A stretch of 64,000 nucleotides of DNA from Streptomyces luteolus (GTDB lineage Bacteria > Actinomycetota > Actinomycetes > Streptomycetales > Streptomycetaceae), in NCBI RefSeq assembly GCF_029968015.1, contig NZ_JASCIS010000041.1, positions 1-64,000 on the forward strand. The letters are read 5' to 3'. Of the stretch, positions 1 through 8,121 are shown in pieces. The notes under the pieces are model-generated. The model had not been told where the DNA came from. It did not search any database and saw nothing but the letters and a program-made list of their open reading frames with translations. How positions within the stretch are numbered: position 1 is the stretch's first letter; the number at the start of each line of letters is the position of its first letter. Both the position numbers and the translations under genes were made by a program.

Positions 1-1720
1 CTTCCGTGAGCTGGGAGAGCACGATCTCCCGGTAGGTCTCGTTGTCGGCCATCAGCTCGTGATGGCGCCCGGTGCCGACGACCCGGCCCTCGTCGAGGAC
101 CACGATCCGGTCGGCGTCCCGGATGGTCGACACCCGCTGGGCGACGATCACCACGGTCGCCTCGGCGGTCTCGTGCCCGAGCGCGGAACGCAGCGCCGCG
201 TCGGTCGCGTAGTCGAGCGCCGAGAACGAGTCGTCGAAGAGATAGATCTCCGGCCGCCGTACGAGCGTCCGCGCGATCGCGAGCCGCTGCCGCTGCCCAC
301 CGGACACGTTGGTGCCGCCCTGGGAGATGGGGGAGTCGAGCCCGTTCTCCAGCTTCCGCACGAACTCCGCCGCCTGCGCCACCTCAAGCGCGTGCCACAA
401 CTCCTCGTCGGTGGCGTCCGGATTCCCGTACCGCAGATTCGTCGCGACGGTCCCGGAGAACAGATAAGGCTTCTGCGGTACGAGCCCCACGGTGCGGGCC
501 AGCAGCGCCGGATCGAGGGTGCGTACGTCCACACCGTCCACGAGGACCTCGCCCTCGGTGGCGTCGAACAGCCGCGGTACGAGTCCGAGCAGCGTCGACT
601 TGCCGCTGCCCGTCGACCCGATCACGGCCGTGGTCTCCCCGGGCCGCGCCACCAGGTCGATCGCCTTGAGCACCGGCTCCTCGGCCCCCGGGTAGGCGAA
701 GCCGGCGGCCCGCACCTCCAGGTGACCGTGGCGCTTCAGCTCCCGTACGGGATCGGTGGGCGGCACGACGCTCGACGAGGTGTCGAGGACCTCCTCGATG
801 CGCTCGGCGCAGACCTCCGCGCGCGGCACCATCATGAACATGAAGGTGGCCATCATCACGGACATGACGATCTGCATCAGATAGGCGAGGAACGCGGTCA
901 GCGCGCCGATCTCCATGCCGCCGCTGTCGATCCGCTGCGCCCCGAACCAGACCACCGCGATCGACGACACGTTCACCACGGTCATCACGATCGGGAACAT
1001 CAGGGCGAGCAGCCGCCCCGTCCCGAGCGACACCTCGGTCAGCTCGGTGTTGGCCCCCTTGAACCGCTCCTTCTCGTACGCGTCCCGCACGAACGCCCGG
1101 ATCACACGGTTGCCGGTGATCTGCTCGCGCAGCACCCGGTTCACCGTGTCGAGCCGCTCCTGCATGGTGCGGAACAGGGGCCGCAGCTTCTTCACGATCA
1201 GGCTGACCGCGATGCCGAGCACCGGCACGACGGCGATGAGCACCGACGACAGCGGCACGTCCAGACTGAGCGCCATCACGATGCCGCCGACGCACATGAT
1301 CGGCGCCGACACCATCAGCGTGAACGCCATCAGGACCAGCATCTGCACCTGCTGGACGTCGTTGGTGGTGCGGGTGATCAGGGACGGCGCCCCGAACTGC
1401 CCGACCTCACGCGCCGAGAACGACTGCACCCGGTCGAAGATCGCGCCGCGCACGTCCCGCCCGAGCGCCGCCGCCGTACGCGCGCCGTAGTACACGGCAC
1501 CGATGTTGCACAGCACCTGCACCACGGTGACCCCGATCATCAGGGCACCGAAGGTGAGGATGTAGCCCGTGTCCCCCCGCACGACACCGCGGTCGATGAT
1601 GTCGGCGTTGAGGGTGGGCAGATAGAGAGTGGCGCAGGTCTGCAGAAACTGCAGCAGCACCAGAAAGACTATGGAGTTCTTGTACGGAGCGAGATGGCTC
1701 CGCAGGAGTCGTATGAGCAC
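1..1720 (-). CDS. ABC transporter, fused permease/ATPase half-transporter (3' end at or beyond window edge)
   Basis: This is an exporter-type half-transporter. An N-terminal membrane domain of about 300 residues is followed by a nucleotide-binding domain with Walker A GSTGSGKST, signature VSGGQRQRLAIAR and Walker B IYLFDDSFSAL, then the H-loop region VIVAQRVSTI. The reading frame is open from a GTG at 1720 (protein begins VLIRLLRSHLAPYKN) to position 1, so it reaches about 573 residues, close to the usual 575-580; only the last few residues are missing. No good Shine-Dalgarno is visible, but the N-terminus matches the pattern of this family. Such proteins usually act as heterodimers, and the partner would lie left of the window. 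Substrate is unknown; multidrug or lipid export is the family norm. Confidence 0.9.
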   Translation of the reverse strand, partial: MLIRLLRSHLAPYKNSIVFLVLLQFLQTCATLYLPTLNADIIDRGVVRGDTGYILTFGALMIGVTVVQVLCNIGAVYYGARTAAALGRDVRGAIFDRVQSFSAREVGQFGAPSLITRTTNDVQQVQMLVLMAFTLMVSAPIMCVGGIVMALSLDVPLSSVLIAVVPVLGIAVSLIVKKLRPLFRTMQERLDTVNRVLREQITGNRVIRAFVRDAYEKERFKGANTELTEVSLGTGRLLALMFPIVMTVVNVSSIAVVWFGAQRIDSGGMEIGALTAFLAYLMQIVMSVMMATFMFMMVPRAEVCAERIEEVLDTSSSVVPPTDPVRELKRHGHLEVRAAGFAYPGAEEPVLKAIDLVARPGETTAVIGSTGSGKSTLLGLVPRLFDATEGEVLVDGVDVRTLDPALLARTVGLVPQKPYLFSGTVATNLRYGNPDATDEELWHALEVAQAAEFVRKLENGLDSPISQGGTNVSGGQRQRLAIARTLVRRPEIYLFDDSFSALDYATDAALRSALGHETAEATVVIVAQRVSTIRDADRIVVLDEGRVVGTGRHHELMADNETYREIVLSQLTE

Positions 1721-1824
1721 GCGATACCCATCGCAGTAGCCGGAGAAAGCGTTTCAAAGGGTCGCTCCATCCTCCGACACTCCCCGGGCCGGGGCTCAAC
1801 TCATTAACCGGGCAGGGGCTCAGC

Positions 1825-3282
1825 TCATTGAACCGACCCGGTCGGCCAGCCCTCGAACGCCCCGGGATGCGTCTGCTCCCGCACCGCCACGTACTGCTGC
1901 CGCACGGCCTTCCCGACCGGAAGCTCCTCGCCCGGCTCGCAGACCTGCGCGGACGGCCCCTGCCACACCGGCGGCTGCTGCGGACCGAGCGTGCCCTGCG
2001 ACACCCCGAGCGCCCACGCCGCCTGCCGCGCCGCACCGAGCGCCGCGTAGTCCGCCGCCTGCGGCACGACAACCTGCGCCCCAAGCAGCATCGGCGCCGC
2101 CGCCTGCACCGCGGGCAGCTCGGCGGCCGGCCCGAGCAGGAACACCCGCCGCACCTCCACCCCGCGCCCCCGCAGCACGTCGAGCGCGTCGGCCAGCGAG
2201 CACAGCATCCCCTCGAACGCGGCCCGCGCCAGGTGCTCCGGCTTCATGGACTCCCGCCGCAGACCGCTCAACGTACCGGCGGTGTGCGGGAGTTGAGGCG
2301 TGCGCTCACCCTCCAGATAGGGCAGCAGCACCAGGCCGTGCGCACCAGGAGTGGACTCCATGGCCAGCCGCGAGAGCCCCTCCAGGTCCGTGCCGAGCAG
2401 TTCCGCCGTCCCGCGCAGCGCCCGTACGGCATTGGACGTGTGCACCACCGGCAGATGCATCCCGGTCGCGTCGGCGAGCGAGGTGATCATCCCGTGCGGG
2501 TCGGCGAGCGCCTCGTGGTGCACGGCCATCACGGACCCGGACGCCCCGAGCGACACCACGGCGTCCCCGACGCCGATGCCGAGCCCGAACGCGGCGGCCA
2601 TCGTCTCGCCCGTACCGGCCGAGATCAGCAGCCCCTCCGGCGTCGTCCCCGCGGCCTCGGACGGACCGAGCACCTCCGGCAGCGCCGTCTGCTGCCCGAG
2701 CGCCAGCTCCACAAGATCAGGACGGTACGAGGCGTCCGCCGCGGACCAGTAGCCCGTACCGGAGGCGCCGCCGCGGTCCGCGGTGCGCCGGGCCGGCCGG
2801 CCGAGCAGCTGCCACACCAGCCAGTCGTGCGCCTGCAGCACCGAGGCGGTGCGCTGCGCCGCCTCCGGCTCGGTCCGCGCCAGCCAGCGCAGCTTCGTCA
2901 CGGGCTGCGGCGCCTGCGGGACCACGCCCACGGCCTCGGCCCAGGCCTGCCGACCGCCGAGCGCGTCGATCAGATCGACCGCGGCGACCTGCGCCCGCTT
3001 GTCCCCGCCGACCATCGCGGGCCGTACGGTGCCGCCCTGCGCGTCCAGCGGGACGACCGCGTTCTGCTGCGCCGAGACGCCGATGGCCTGCACGCCTTCG
3101 AGAAGCCCGCCCGCGGCGGCCTCACCCAGCGACAGCAGCCAGGCCTGCGGATCGACGTCCGACGGCCTGCCCTCCAGCGGATGAGGGGCGTACCCCTGCC
3201 TGATCACGGCACCGGTGTCGGTGTCGCAGACGACGATGCGTGTGGACTCGGAAGAGCTGTCCAATCCGGCGACTATCCCCAT
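1825..3282 (-). CDS. xylB: FGGY-family carbohydrate kinase (xylulokinase-like)
   Basis: The 485-residue protein has the ASKHA sugar-kinase layout. It begins with the phosphate-1 loop GIVAGLDSSSESTRIVV, has the substrate-side segment ISAGTGETMAAAFGLG, and the C-terminal adenosine region RRVFLLGPAAELPAVQ. FGGY kinases phosphorylate pentoses or polyols with ATP. Length matches xylulokinase (about 480-500), so D-xylulose is the best guess, but the FGGY family has many substrates and no transporter or isomerase gene is visible beside it. The gene ends about 100 bp upstream of the ABC transporter start and is read in the same direction. The symbol is by family resemblance only. Confidence 0.85.
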   Translation of the reverse strand: MGIVAGLDSSSESTRIVVCDTDTGAVIRQGYAPHPLEGRPSDVDPQAWLLSLGEAAAGGLLEGVQAIGVSAQQNAVVPLDAQGGTVRPAMVGGDKRAQVAAVDLIDALGGRQAWAEAVGVVPQAPQPVTKLRWLARTEPEAAQRTASVLQAHDWLVWQLLGRPARRTADRGGASGTGYWSAADASYRPDLVELALGQQTALPEVLGPSEAAGTTPEGLLISAGTGETMAAAFGLGIGVGDAVVSLGASGSVMAVHHEALADPHGMITSLADATGMHLPVVHTSNAVRALRGTAELLGTDLEGLSRLAMESTPGAHGLVLLPYLEGERTPQLPHTAGTLSGLRRESMKPEHLARAAFEGMLCSLADALDVLRGRGVEVRRVFLLGPAAELPAVQAAAPMLLGAQVVVPQAADYAALGAARQAAWALGVSQGTLGPQQPPVWQGPSAQVCEPGEELPVGKAVRQQYVAVREQTHPGAFEGWPTGSVQ

Positions 3283-3310
3283 GCCAGATGATTTTGCCCT
3301 ACGACCACAC

Positions 3311-3357
3311 GCCCCGGCCCCGCCGGAGGGTTCGGGCCCTCCCGGCGGGGCCGGGGC
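3311..3357. terminator. GC-rich inverted repeat between the YtxH-like gene and the sugar kinase
   Basis: Two arms of about 20 bases (3311-3330 and 3338-3357) are complementary apart from an offset bulge around the central AGGG/CCCT. The structure lies just downstream of the minus-strand YtxH-like gene and upstream of the sugar kinase. It lacks a T-run, as is common for Streptomyces terminators. Confidence 0.6.
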
Positions 3358-3425
3358 ACGTGTGCGTTATGCCACTTCTGGGGTTCGGTTCCTGGGGTTC
3401 GGTCCTTCAGGCGGAGCTCCGCCCC

Positions 3426-3725
3426 TCAGGTGTTGCTGGTACCCCAGTCGTCCTCGTCGCCCTGGCTCTTCTCGCGCAGCGACCGCACCCGGCAGGCCAC
3501 CGAGTCCGGGACGCGGTCACCGACCTTGTCGCTCACCGTGGCGAAGGCCTTGCCCGCGAACTCGCGGCCGCTCTGGGCGGCGGACTCCACCGTGTTGCGC
3601 ACGGCGGGGTTCTGTGCGACCTGGCGGGCCGACTTCTTCAACTGTTCGTAACGCTCGCGTCCGGCCCGCGTGCCGATCACGTAGCCCAGGGCCAGTCCGG
3701 CGACGAACGTGAGCTTGTACCGCAT
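3426..3725 (-). CDS. YtxH-like small membrane-anchored protein
   Basis: The 99-residue protein starts with one hydrophobic segment (LTFVAGLALGYVIGTRAGRE) typical of the YtxH group. It continues as a charged, amphipathic helix rich in Gln, Lys and Ser and ends in an acidic tail. The GxxxGTRAGRERYEQ pattern after the membrane segment is the recognisable part. The start at 3725 is chosen over the longer frame because it has a good ribosome-binding sequence (GGGAAGGGTGGCAGCC) just upstream. Proteins of this type are common in actinobacteria and their function is not known; some are stress-induced. It is divergent from the tRNA cluster on its right. Confidence 0.75.
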   Translation of the reverse strand: MRYKLTFVAGLALGYVIGTRAGRERYEQLKKSARQVAQNPAVRNTVESAAQSGREFAGKAFATVSDKVGDRVPDSVACRVRSLREKSQGDEDDWGTSNT

Positions 3726-3880
3726 GGCTGCCACCCTTCCCTTACGCCTGACGTCCAGTGCAGGGCGCCTGCCCGATACCGATTGGCGGAGCACCCCCCT
3801 GCTTGCGCTAATGTATGTGTCGCAGCGAACGCGCGCCGCCCGGGCATCCCCAGGCAGGTGACGTCGTTGCAGCGGGACAA

Positions 3881-3953
3881 TCCCCTGTAGCTCAATTGGC
3901 AGAGCAGCCGGCTGTTAACCGGCAGGTTACTGGTTCGAGTCCAGTCGGGGGAG
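3881..3953 (+). tRNA. tRNA-Asn (GTT), copy 1
   Basis: A 73-nt cloverleaf fits. The acceptor stem pairs TCCCCTG (3881-3887) with CGGGGGA (3946-3952), discriminator G. The anticodon loop reads CTGTTAA with anticodon GTT, and the T-loop is GGTTCGAGTCC. No 3' CCA is encoded. It is five bases from a near-identical second copy. Confidence 0.95.
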
Positions 3954-3958
3954 CTCGG

Positions 3959-4031
3959 TCTCCTGTAGCTCAATTGGCAGAGCAGCCGGCTGTTAACCGG
4001 CAGGTTACTGGTTCGAGTCCAGTCGGGAGAG
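3959..4031 (+). tRNA. tRNA-Asn (GTT), copy 2
   Basis: This second tRNA-Asn is identical to the first across the D, anticodon and T arms. It differs in one acceptor base pair, compensated on both strands: TCTCCTG pairs with CGGGAGA (4024-4030), discriminator G. The compensatory change suggests both copies are functional. They are probably co-transcribed. Confidence 0.95.
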
Positions 4032-4036
4032 CAACG

Positions 4037-4062
4037 AAAGGACCCCCTCGGGGGTCCTTTTT
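4037..4062 (+). terminator. Rho-independent terminator of the tRNA-Asn pair
   Basis: A perfect 11-bp stem, AAAGGACCCCC (4037-4047) against GGGGGTCCTTT (4050-4060), has a two-base loop and runs into further T residues. It starts six bases after the second tRNA-Asn. Confidence 0.9.
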
Positions 4063-4197
4063 CATGCCCGGTGGAACCATGCGCCCACCAGCGCAGTCCT
4101 CATGGTCGTGCAGAGCCGACCATCGGACGCAGGAGATCGTATGAGCGGCTATGCTGCGGCAGACGGCGCGTACATGTGTACGCGACACGCCGCTTGA

Positions 4198-4271
4198 GGG
4201 GCGGTAGCTCAGCCGGTTAGAGCAGCGGACTCATAATCCGTCGGCCGTGGGTTCGAGTCCCACCCGCCCCA
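4198..4271 (+). tRNA. tRNA with CAT anticodon (elongator Met or Ile2), island attachment site
   Basis: A 74-nt cloverleaf fits. The acceptor GGGGCGG (4198-4204) pairs with CCGCCCC (4264-4270), discriminator A followed by CC. The anticodon loop is CTCATAA, anticodon CAT. It has the general form of an elongator tRNA, so it is either tRNA-Met or the lysidine-modified tRNA-Ile; I cannot separate these by eye. The 3' end of the gene (T-arm and acceptor strand) is duplicated 17.3 kb downstream, which marks it as an integration site. Confidence 0.9.
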
Positions 4272-4276
4272 CCGCG
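4250..4276 (+). repeat. attL-like 27-bp direct repeat inside the CAT tRNA 3' end
   Basis: These 27 bases start GGTTCGAGTCC and end ACCGCG. They cover the T-arm, the acceptor 3' strand and five bases past the gene, and they recur without mismatch at 21525-21551. This is the classic footprint of tyrosine-recombinase integration into a tRNA gene: the full tRNA is kept on one side and a 3' fragment is left on the other. Confidence 0.85.
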
Positions 4277-4278
4277 TG

Positions 4279-4321
4279 CACCCGTCCTGACCTGCGAAAA
4301 CGTGGTTGGACGGGTGTTTTT
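4279..4321 (+). terminator. Terminator after the CAT tRNA
   Basis: CACCCGTCC (4279-4287) and GGACGGGTG (4308-4316) form a perfect 9-bp stem with a 20-base loop followed by a run of five T. It lies eight bases after the tRNA, just inside the proposed island. A different hairpin follows the duplicated tRNA end at the other boundary. Confidence 0.75.
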
Positions 4322-4908
4322 GCGTGAGGCAATTACCTCCGGCTGGTGAGGCAAACGCGTGTCTGTGCTGCCCGGATGAGCCTTCGAACCCCTTGTGACC
4401 TGGGGTTTTTCGCGACGTGTGGGTGGGATCGGTGGTTGACGGTCCCACGGCCGCCGTGGTCCCGGCTCCCGGTGCAGTAGTCCATCGATCGTCAGTGAGC
4501 CTGGCGTCTCTGCCTCGTGGGGCACCTGAACCGCGGACGCTTGCACGGGGCGGGGCTGGGTGCCCTCCGGCACTTGCAGCGAGCGGCGACAGCTTGCTGG
4601 CCGTCTGCTTCGGGAGCTCGAGGCGCCATGACCCAGGCAGTGCCAAGCCTCACCGACCAACCGGAATCCGCTCCTCGCCGCTCTGCGTAGCGGCTTTCAG
4701 GGAGTGCGGGAAGAGAGCAGGGGTGAGCGCGATCCGGTCCGCCACGATGACAGCGCTGAGAGCGTCACCTGTACCGGTTGTAAAAGCTTTACTGCCCGAC
4801 AGTCCGCCAACCGCTCCACAACACCGAACCCCGAGGACGGGCTTGGGGTGCCGCTGTGGCCGAGCAGCGCGGTTCCGGCCTCGGAGCGGCCGGTCCTGCG
4901 TGACTTTG
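4322..4908. other. Non-coding left arm of the island
   Basis: I see no convincing gene in these 587 bases. Open frames here lack ribosome-binding sites and recognisable protein character. A small hairpin (AACCCC at 4387-4392, GGGGTT at 4402-4407, followed by TTT) is a weak further terminator. The segment is what one would expect of an integrated element's left arm, but no integrase or excisionase remnant was recognised in it. Confidence 0.5.
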
Positions 4909-6678
4909 TCAGCCGACTTCCCAGCGGCTCGGGAGCGGGAAGTAGGCCTCGAGGAACGAGTGGACCTCCTCGGCGATGCGGTCCTGGTGGTCCGCCGGTG
5001 TGTTCACGTCGTTGAGGCAGAAGAAGTCGAAGGCCCGATCGCGTGCCAGGGCGGTCATCTTCTCCTGCGCGTCAGGGAGGGCCACGTCGACGTAGCGGAG
5101 CTTGTACGTGCCGGCGACGGCTCGGCCGGTGAGGTAGGCGTGGTGGTGGTGCAGGGACGCGGCGGTGGCGATGTCGGTGACGGCCCGGAACTTGGAGCGG
5201 CTGGTGCGGTCCAGGTCCTCGGGGAAGAGCTTCTCCAGGTCGCGCATCACGGACTGGATCTGTGGGTGCGGCGTGTGCATGAACTTGTTGACAGTGAAGC
5301 GCCCGTGGGTGTCCTGGATCAGCGTGCGGACGTTTTTTCCGGCGGAGTTGGGGGCCGGTTCGTCCGGGTGCGGGGCGCCGAGGCCGAGCTGGGCGGGGGA
5401 GAAGGGGAGCTTGGCTATGCCGTTGCTGTGGAAGAAGTGGCCGGGGGTGATGGGGCGGCCGAGGAAGACGTCGTCGTTGAAGTAGAGGTAGCGCTCGGAC
5501 AGGCCGTCGATGTGGTGGAGCTGGGTTCCGATGGCGTGGGAGTTGAACACCGGGAGGGCGGTGGGGTCGCTGAAGATGTCCTTGTGGTCCACGACCTGGA
5601 CGCCGGCAGCGGCGGTGTTCAGCCAGCCGGGGGTCTGGCCGTCGGTGACGATGAAGACGTTGCGGATGAACGGGGCGTACATCTGCAGGGAGCGCAGTGA
5701 GTACTTGAGTTCGTCGCGGCTGGTGTAGCGGGACGTGCCCGTCTCGCGGGTGTTGATGCGCGAGGCCTTGCCGGGTGTGGGGCGGTGGGCCTCGCGTACG
5801 GCGGCGAGTTTGGGGTCGTCGCCGTCGACCCAGGTGTAGACGACGTCGATGGGGAAGTCGGTGGCGTCGATGCGCTGCTGCCGGAAGGCGTCCCAAGTGG
5901 GGTGGGAGCGGCCGGCTATCGAACGTGTCGCGGGCACGAGGGCGTCGGCGGGCAGGACGTCGGCGACCGCGTTGGGGCGGGGCGCGACGAGGGCGCCGGC
6001 CAGCACGTCGTGGGGGGCCTGCACACGCAGGGCGGCGAGGCGTTCAGCGGTCTTGGGTTCGGTGGCTGCGGCGACCAGGTCTTCGCCGTCGCGCCAGAAC
6101 TCGACGTCGCAGCCCTGGGTGAGGTCGGCGAGCACCTGGTCGTCGGGGCCGAGCAGGATCTCGCCGAAACGGATGGTGTCCTGGCGCTTGAGTGCGGTGG
6201 GGAGGGCGCCGTCCGCGTACAGGGCCACGTCGGCCGGCCAGCGGTCGCTGCTCGGCTTGAGTGCGTACAGAGCGGTGTCGGCGTAGAGATCGCGCAGCGC
6301 GGCGAGGAACGCCTTGCGGTCGGCGAAACGGACGCCGACGACATGGCGCTTGGGCGAGCGGCCTGGGACGAGGAAGTAGTCGAGGCCCGCATGCTCCAGG
6401 GCGTCCGTCACCAGGGCGAAATTGCGGGAGCGGGCGTCGGTGTCCACGATCGTGTGGACACGGCGCCCGAAGTAGGACTGCTCCGGGCCCGATATCTCGC
6501 GCAGGTCGGGATCCTGGGCGAGCAGCGCGGCGCGCCGCGCTGCGATCTTCTCGGCCCGCAGTACGTGCGCCGCTTCTGCTTCGGCCTTCTGCTGCGAGGC
6601 CAGGCGCTCTTCGACACGCTCCTGCCGGATACGCGCGGGCAGGAAACGTTCACCGATCGTCGTGAGGCGAGACGGCAT
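4909..6678 (-). CDS. Stealth-family sugar-phosphate transferase
   Basis: The 589-residue protein carries the Stealth conserved regions in order. CR1 is IDVVYTWVDGDDP near residue 278. CR2 begins SRYTSRDELKYSLRSLQMYA near 315, includes RNVFIVTDGQTPGWLN, and ends at YLYFNDDVFLG near 400. The His-rich CR3 segment is AASLHHHHAYLTG, and CR4 includes FFCLNDVNTP near 555. The family includes bacterial capsular polysaccharide phosphotransferases and the GlcNAc-1-phosphotransferase of animals; they move a sugar-1-phosphate from a UDP-sugar to a glycan, so the product may decorate a surface or teichoic-type polymer. The first 270 residues are a family-typical but less conserved extension. It is first in the island and converges with no close partner. 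Confidence 0.9.
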   Translation of the reverse strand: MPSRLTTIGERFLPARIRQERVEERLASQQKAEAEAAHVLRAEKIAARRAALLAQDPDLREISGPEQSYFGRRVHTIVDTDARSRNFALVTDALEHAGLDYFLVPGRSPKRHVVGVRFADRKAFLAALRDLYADTALYALKPSSDRWPADVALYADGALPTALKRQDTIRFGEILLGPDDQVLADLTQGCDVEFWRDGEDLVAAATEPKTAERLAALRVQAPHDVLAGALVAPRPNAVADVLPADALVPATRSIAGRSHPTWDAFRQQRIDATDFPIDVVYTWVDGDDPKLAAVREAHRPTPGKASRINTRETGTSRYTSRDELKYSLRSLQMYAPFIRNVFIVTDGQTPGWLNTAAAGVQVVDHKDIFSDPTALPVFNSHAIGTQLHHIDGLSERYLYFNDDVFLGRPITPGHFFHSNGIAKLPFSPAQLGLGAPHPDEPAPNSAGKNVRTLIQDTHGRFTVNKFMHTPHPQIQSVMRDLEKLFPEDLDRTSRSKFRAVTDIATAASLHHHHAYLTGRAVAGTYKLRYVDVALPDAQEKMTALARDRAFDFFCLNDVNTPADHQDRIAEEVHSFLEAYFPLPSRWEVG

Positions 6679-6817
6679 GCCGGATCGGCCTTTCTGTCAC
6701 AGGGGGTGAAGCGGCGCACCCAGAGCGGATCGCCGACGGAGGGGGATTGTGGAGGTGTGGCCGCCGATGCGGTCACGGCACGGAAGGCGAGGAGCCTGAC
6801 CGCCGGTCAGGCGAGGT

Positions 6818-7711
6818 TCAGACGTGGCTCTCGATCCACTGCAGAACCTTGTCGGGCATGCCTGGCGCGTCGAGGAGCGCTCCACCATGGGCGCTGCTGC
6901 CCGCGACCGTTTCGACCGTGACGCCGCTCGTCGGCATGTCGTCGTCGGTCTCCTCGGCCCTCTCGAGATCGAGGGAGTGCTGTACCGGGATGAAGTCGCC
7001 CTCGGAGTGGATGAGGTACATGGGGGCGTCGTTGGCGCCGGAGGCGCGGTTCTTGACGACCATGTCCTTCCACGTGCCCCAGCAGCTGGCGTGGACCGAG
7101 GTGTCCGTGTCGGCGGGGTCGGGGAAGCAGCGGGCCAGGATGGCGGCGTTGTCGCGGACCTTGCGTTCCTTGGCGGTGCTGGTGTCGTGGTTGCCGTCGT
7201 TCCAGGACCGGTAGGGCGATGCGACGGGGGAGAGGCCGACGACCCCCTTGATCCGTTCGGCACCCGCGCCGTAGGTCGCGAGCGCTGTCGCGATCTGGCC
7301 ACCTGCGGAGGAGCCCAGGACGACGAGGCGCTCAGGGGCGAGGTCGAACTTCGCAGCGTTGTCCCTGATCCAGTCGATCGCGGAGATGGCGTCCGTCCGG
7401 GGCGCGGGCCAGGCCGCGTCGAAATTCAGCCGATAATCGACGGAGAACACCGCATATCCCTGGTCCGCGAAATAGCGGGACCAGGTGGCCCAGCCTGAAT
7501 CCTCGTACCAGTAACCGCCGTGGAGAATTACTATTCCTGGCTGCGCGGAGGCGGACGCGTTCCAGTATGCGTCGAGCTTCTGGCGTGTGTGCGAGCCGTA
7601 CGCGTAGGTGGCCTCGCTGCGGTCGACCGCCGAGCTGGTTCCCGTGTTGAGGGTGGTCAGTCCCATGACCAGGGCCGCGCACACGGTGAAGCACACCCAC
7701 AGGCGTCTCAC
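6818..7711 (-). CDS. Secreted alpha/beta-hydrolase (esterase/lipase, HSL or BD-FAE type)
   Basis: The chosen GTG start at 7711 gives a 297-residue protein with a signal peptide (MRRLWVCFTVCAALVMG, cleavage near SSA-VD) and an upstream AG-rich ribosome-binding stretch. An ATG at 7735 would add eight residues. The hydrolase core shows an HGGYW oxyanion-hole motif, the nucleophile elbow GSSAGG, an acid in SEGDFIPVQ and the catalytic His in SSAHGG. It therefore hydrolyses an ester or related bond outside the cell; the substrate is unknown, and acetylated or lipid-linked glycans are plausible given the Stealth neighbour. It is on the same strand as that gene, 139 bp away, and divergent from the FG-GAP gene. 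Confidence 0.85.
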   Translation of the reverse strand: MRRLWVCFTVCAALVMGLTTLNTGTSSAVDRSEATYAYGSHTRQKLDAYWNASASAQPGIVILHGGYWYEDSGWATWSRYFADQGYAVFSVDYRLNFDAAWPAPRTDAISAIDWIRDNAAKFDLAPERLVVLGSSAGGQIATALATYGAGAERIKGVVGLSPVASPYRSWNDGNHDTSTAKERKVRDNAAILARCFPDPADTDTSVHASCWGTWKDMVVKNRASGANDAPMYLIHSEGDFIPVQHSLDLERAEETDDDMPTSGVTVETVAGSSAHGGALLDAPGMPDKVLQWIESHV

Positions 7712-8121
7712 GGAAATCTCTCTCGCTCTCCACATAGAGCGCAGGCCTTTATGCCTGGTTTGCCAGTTTGCACCCGCCTGGCAGCCTTCGGAGGGTGCAT
7801 CGGCCTACGTGGAATCTGAACGACCTGCGACTTCAATGTGAACGGACTATGGACTAAGGGTGACTGCGCGTCAAGTGTGAAGGGGTGAATATGCACGACT
7901 TGCCCGTAATTTTAGCGGAAGGGGGTAATTCAATCGCTTGTGGTGATTGGGGTAGGTGATTTGGCATAAATGGGCCATGAGCTTGACATGGTGGCTACCT
8001 TGATTTCTATCTTTACCCCGCTTGATATTCCGGCCCCTGCGGTAAATCCGCTGAATGCGTTGCCGCGCTTCGAGGGTGCCGGGAGCGAAAACGGCATATA
8101 GAGGGGCGGGGTGGGTGTCTC
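7712..8121. promoter_or_regulatory. Divergent intergenic region with low GC
   Basis: These 410 bases separate the esterase from the FG-GAP gene and must hold promoters for both directions. GC content between about 7800 and 8060 is visibly below the surrounding genes. A perfect TTGACA lies at 7983-7988, but no clear -10 partner follows at 16-18 bases, so no exact promoter is assigned. Confidence 0.4.

Noticed and set aside
59..1807. Long plus-strand open frame opposite the ABC transporter
   Set aside because: Its His/Arg/Asp-rich text is the mirror of a GC-rich coding strand; the opposite strand shows a complete ABC half-transporter.
1828..3291. 487-residue plus-strand open frame opposite the sugar kinase
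   Set aside because: Low-complexity Arg/Pro/His text, no ribosome-binding site and no family features; it is a shadow of the kinase gene.
4217..4660. Minus-strand frames across the tRNA and left island arm
   Set aside because: They contain text such as GGTRTHGRRIMS that is only the tRNA read in reverse, with no start signals.
7983..8013. Promoter with perfect TTGACA upstream of the FG-GAP gene
   Set aside because: No -10 hexamer better than three or four matches lies at 16-19 bases, so I do not assign a promoter.
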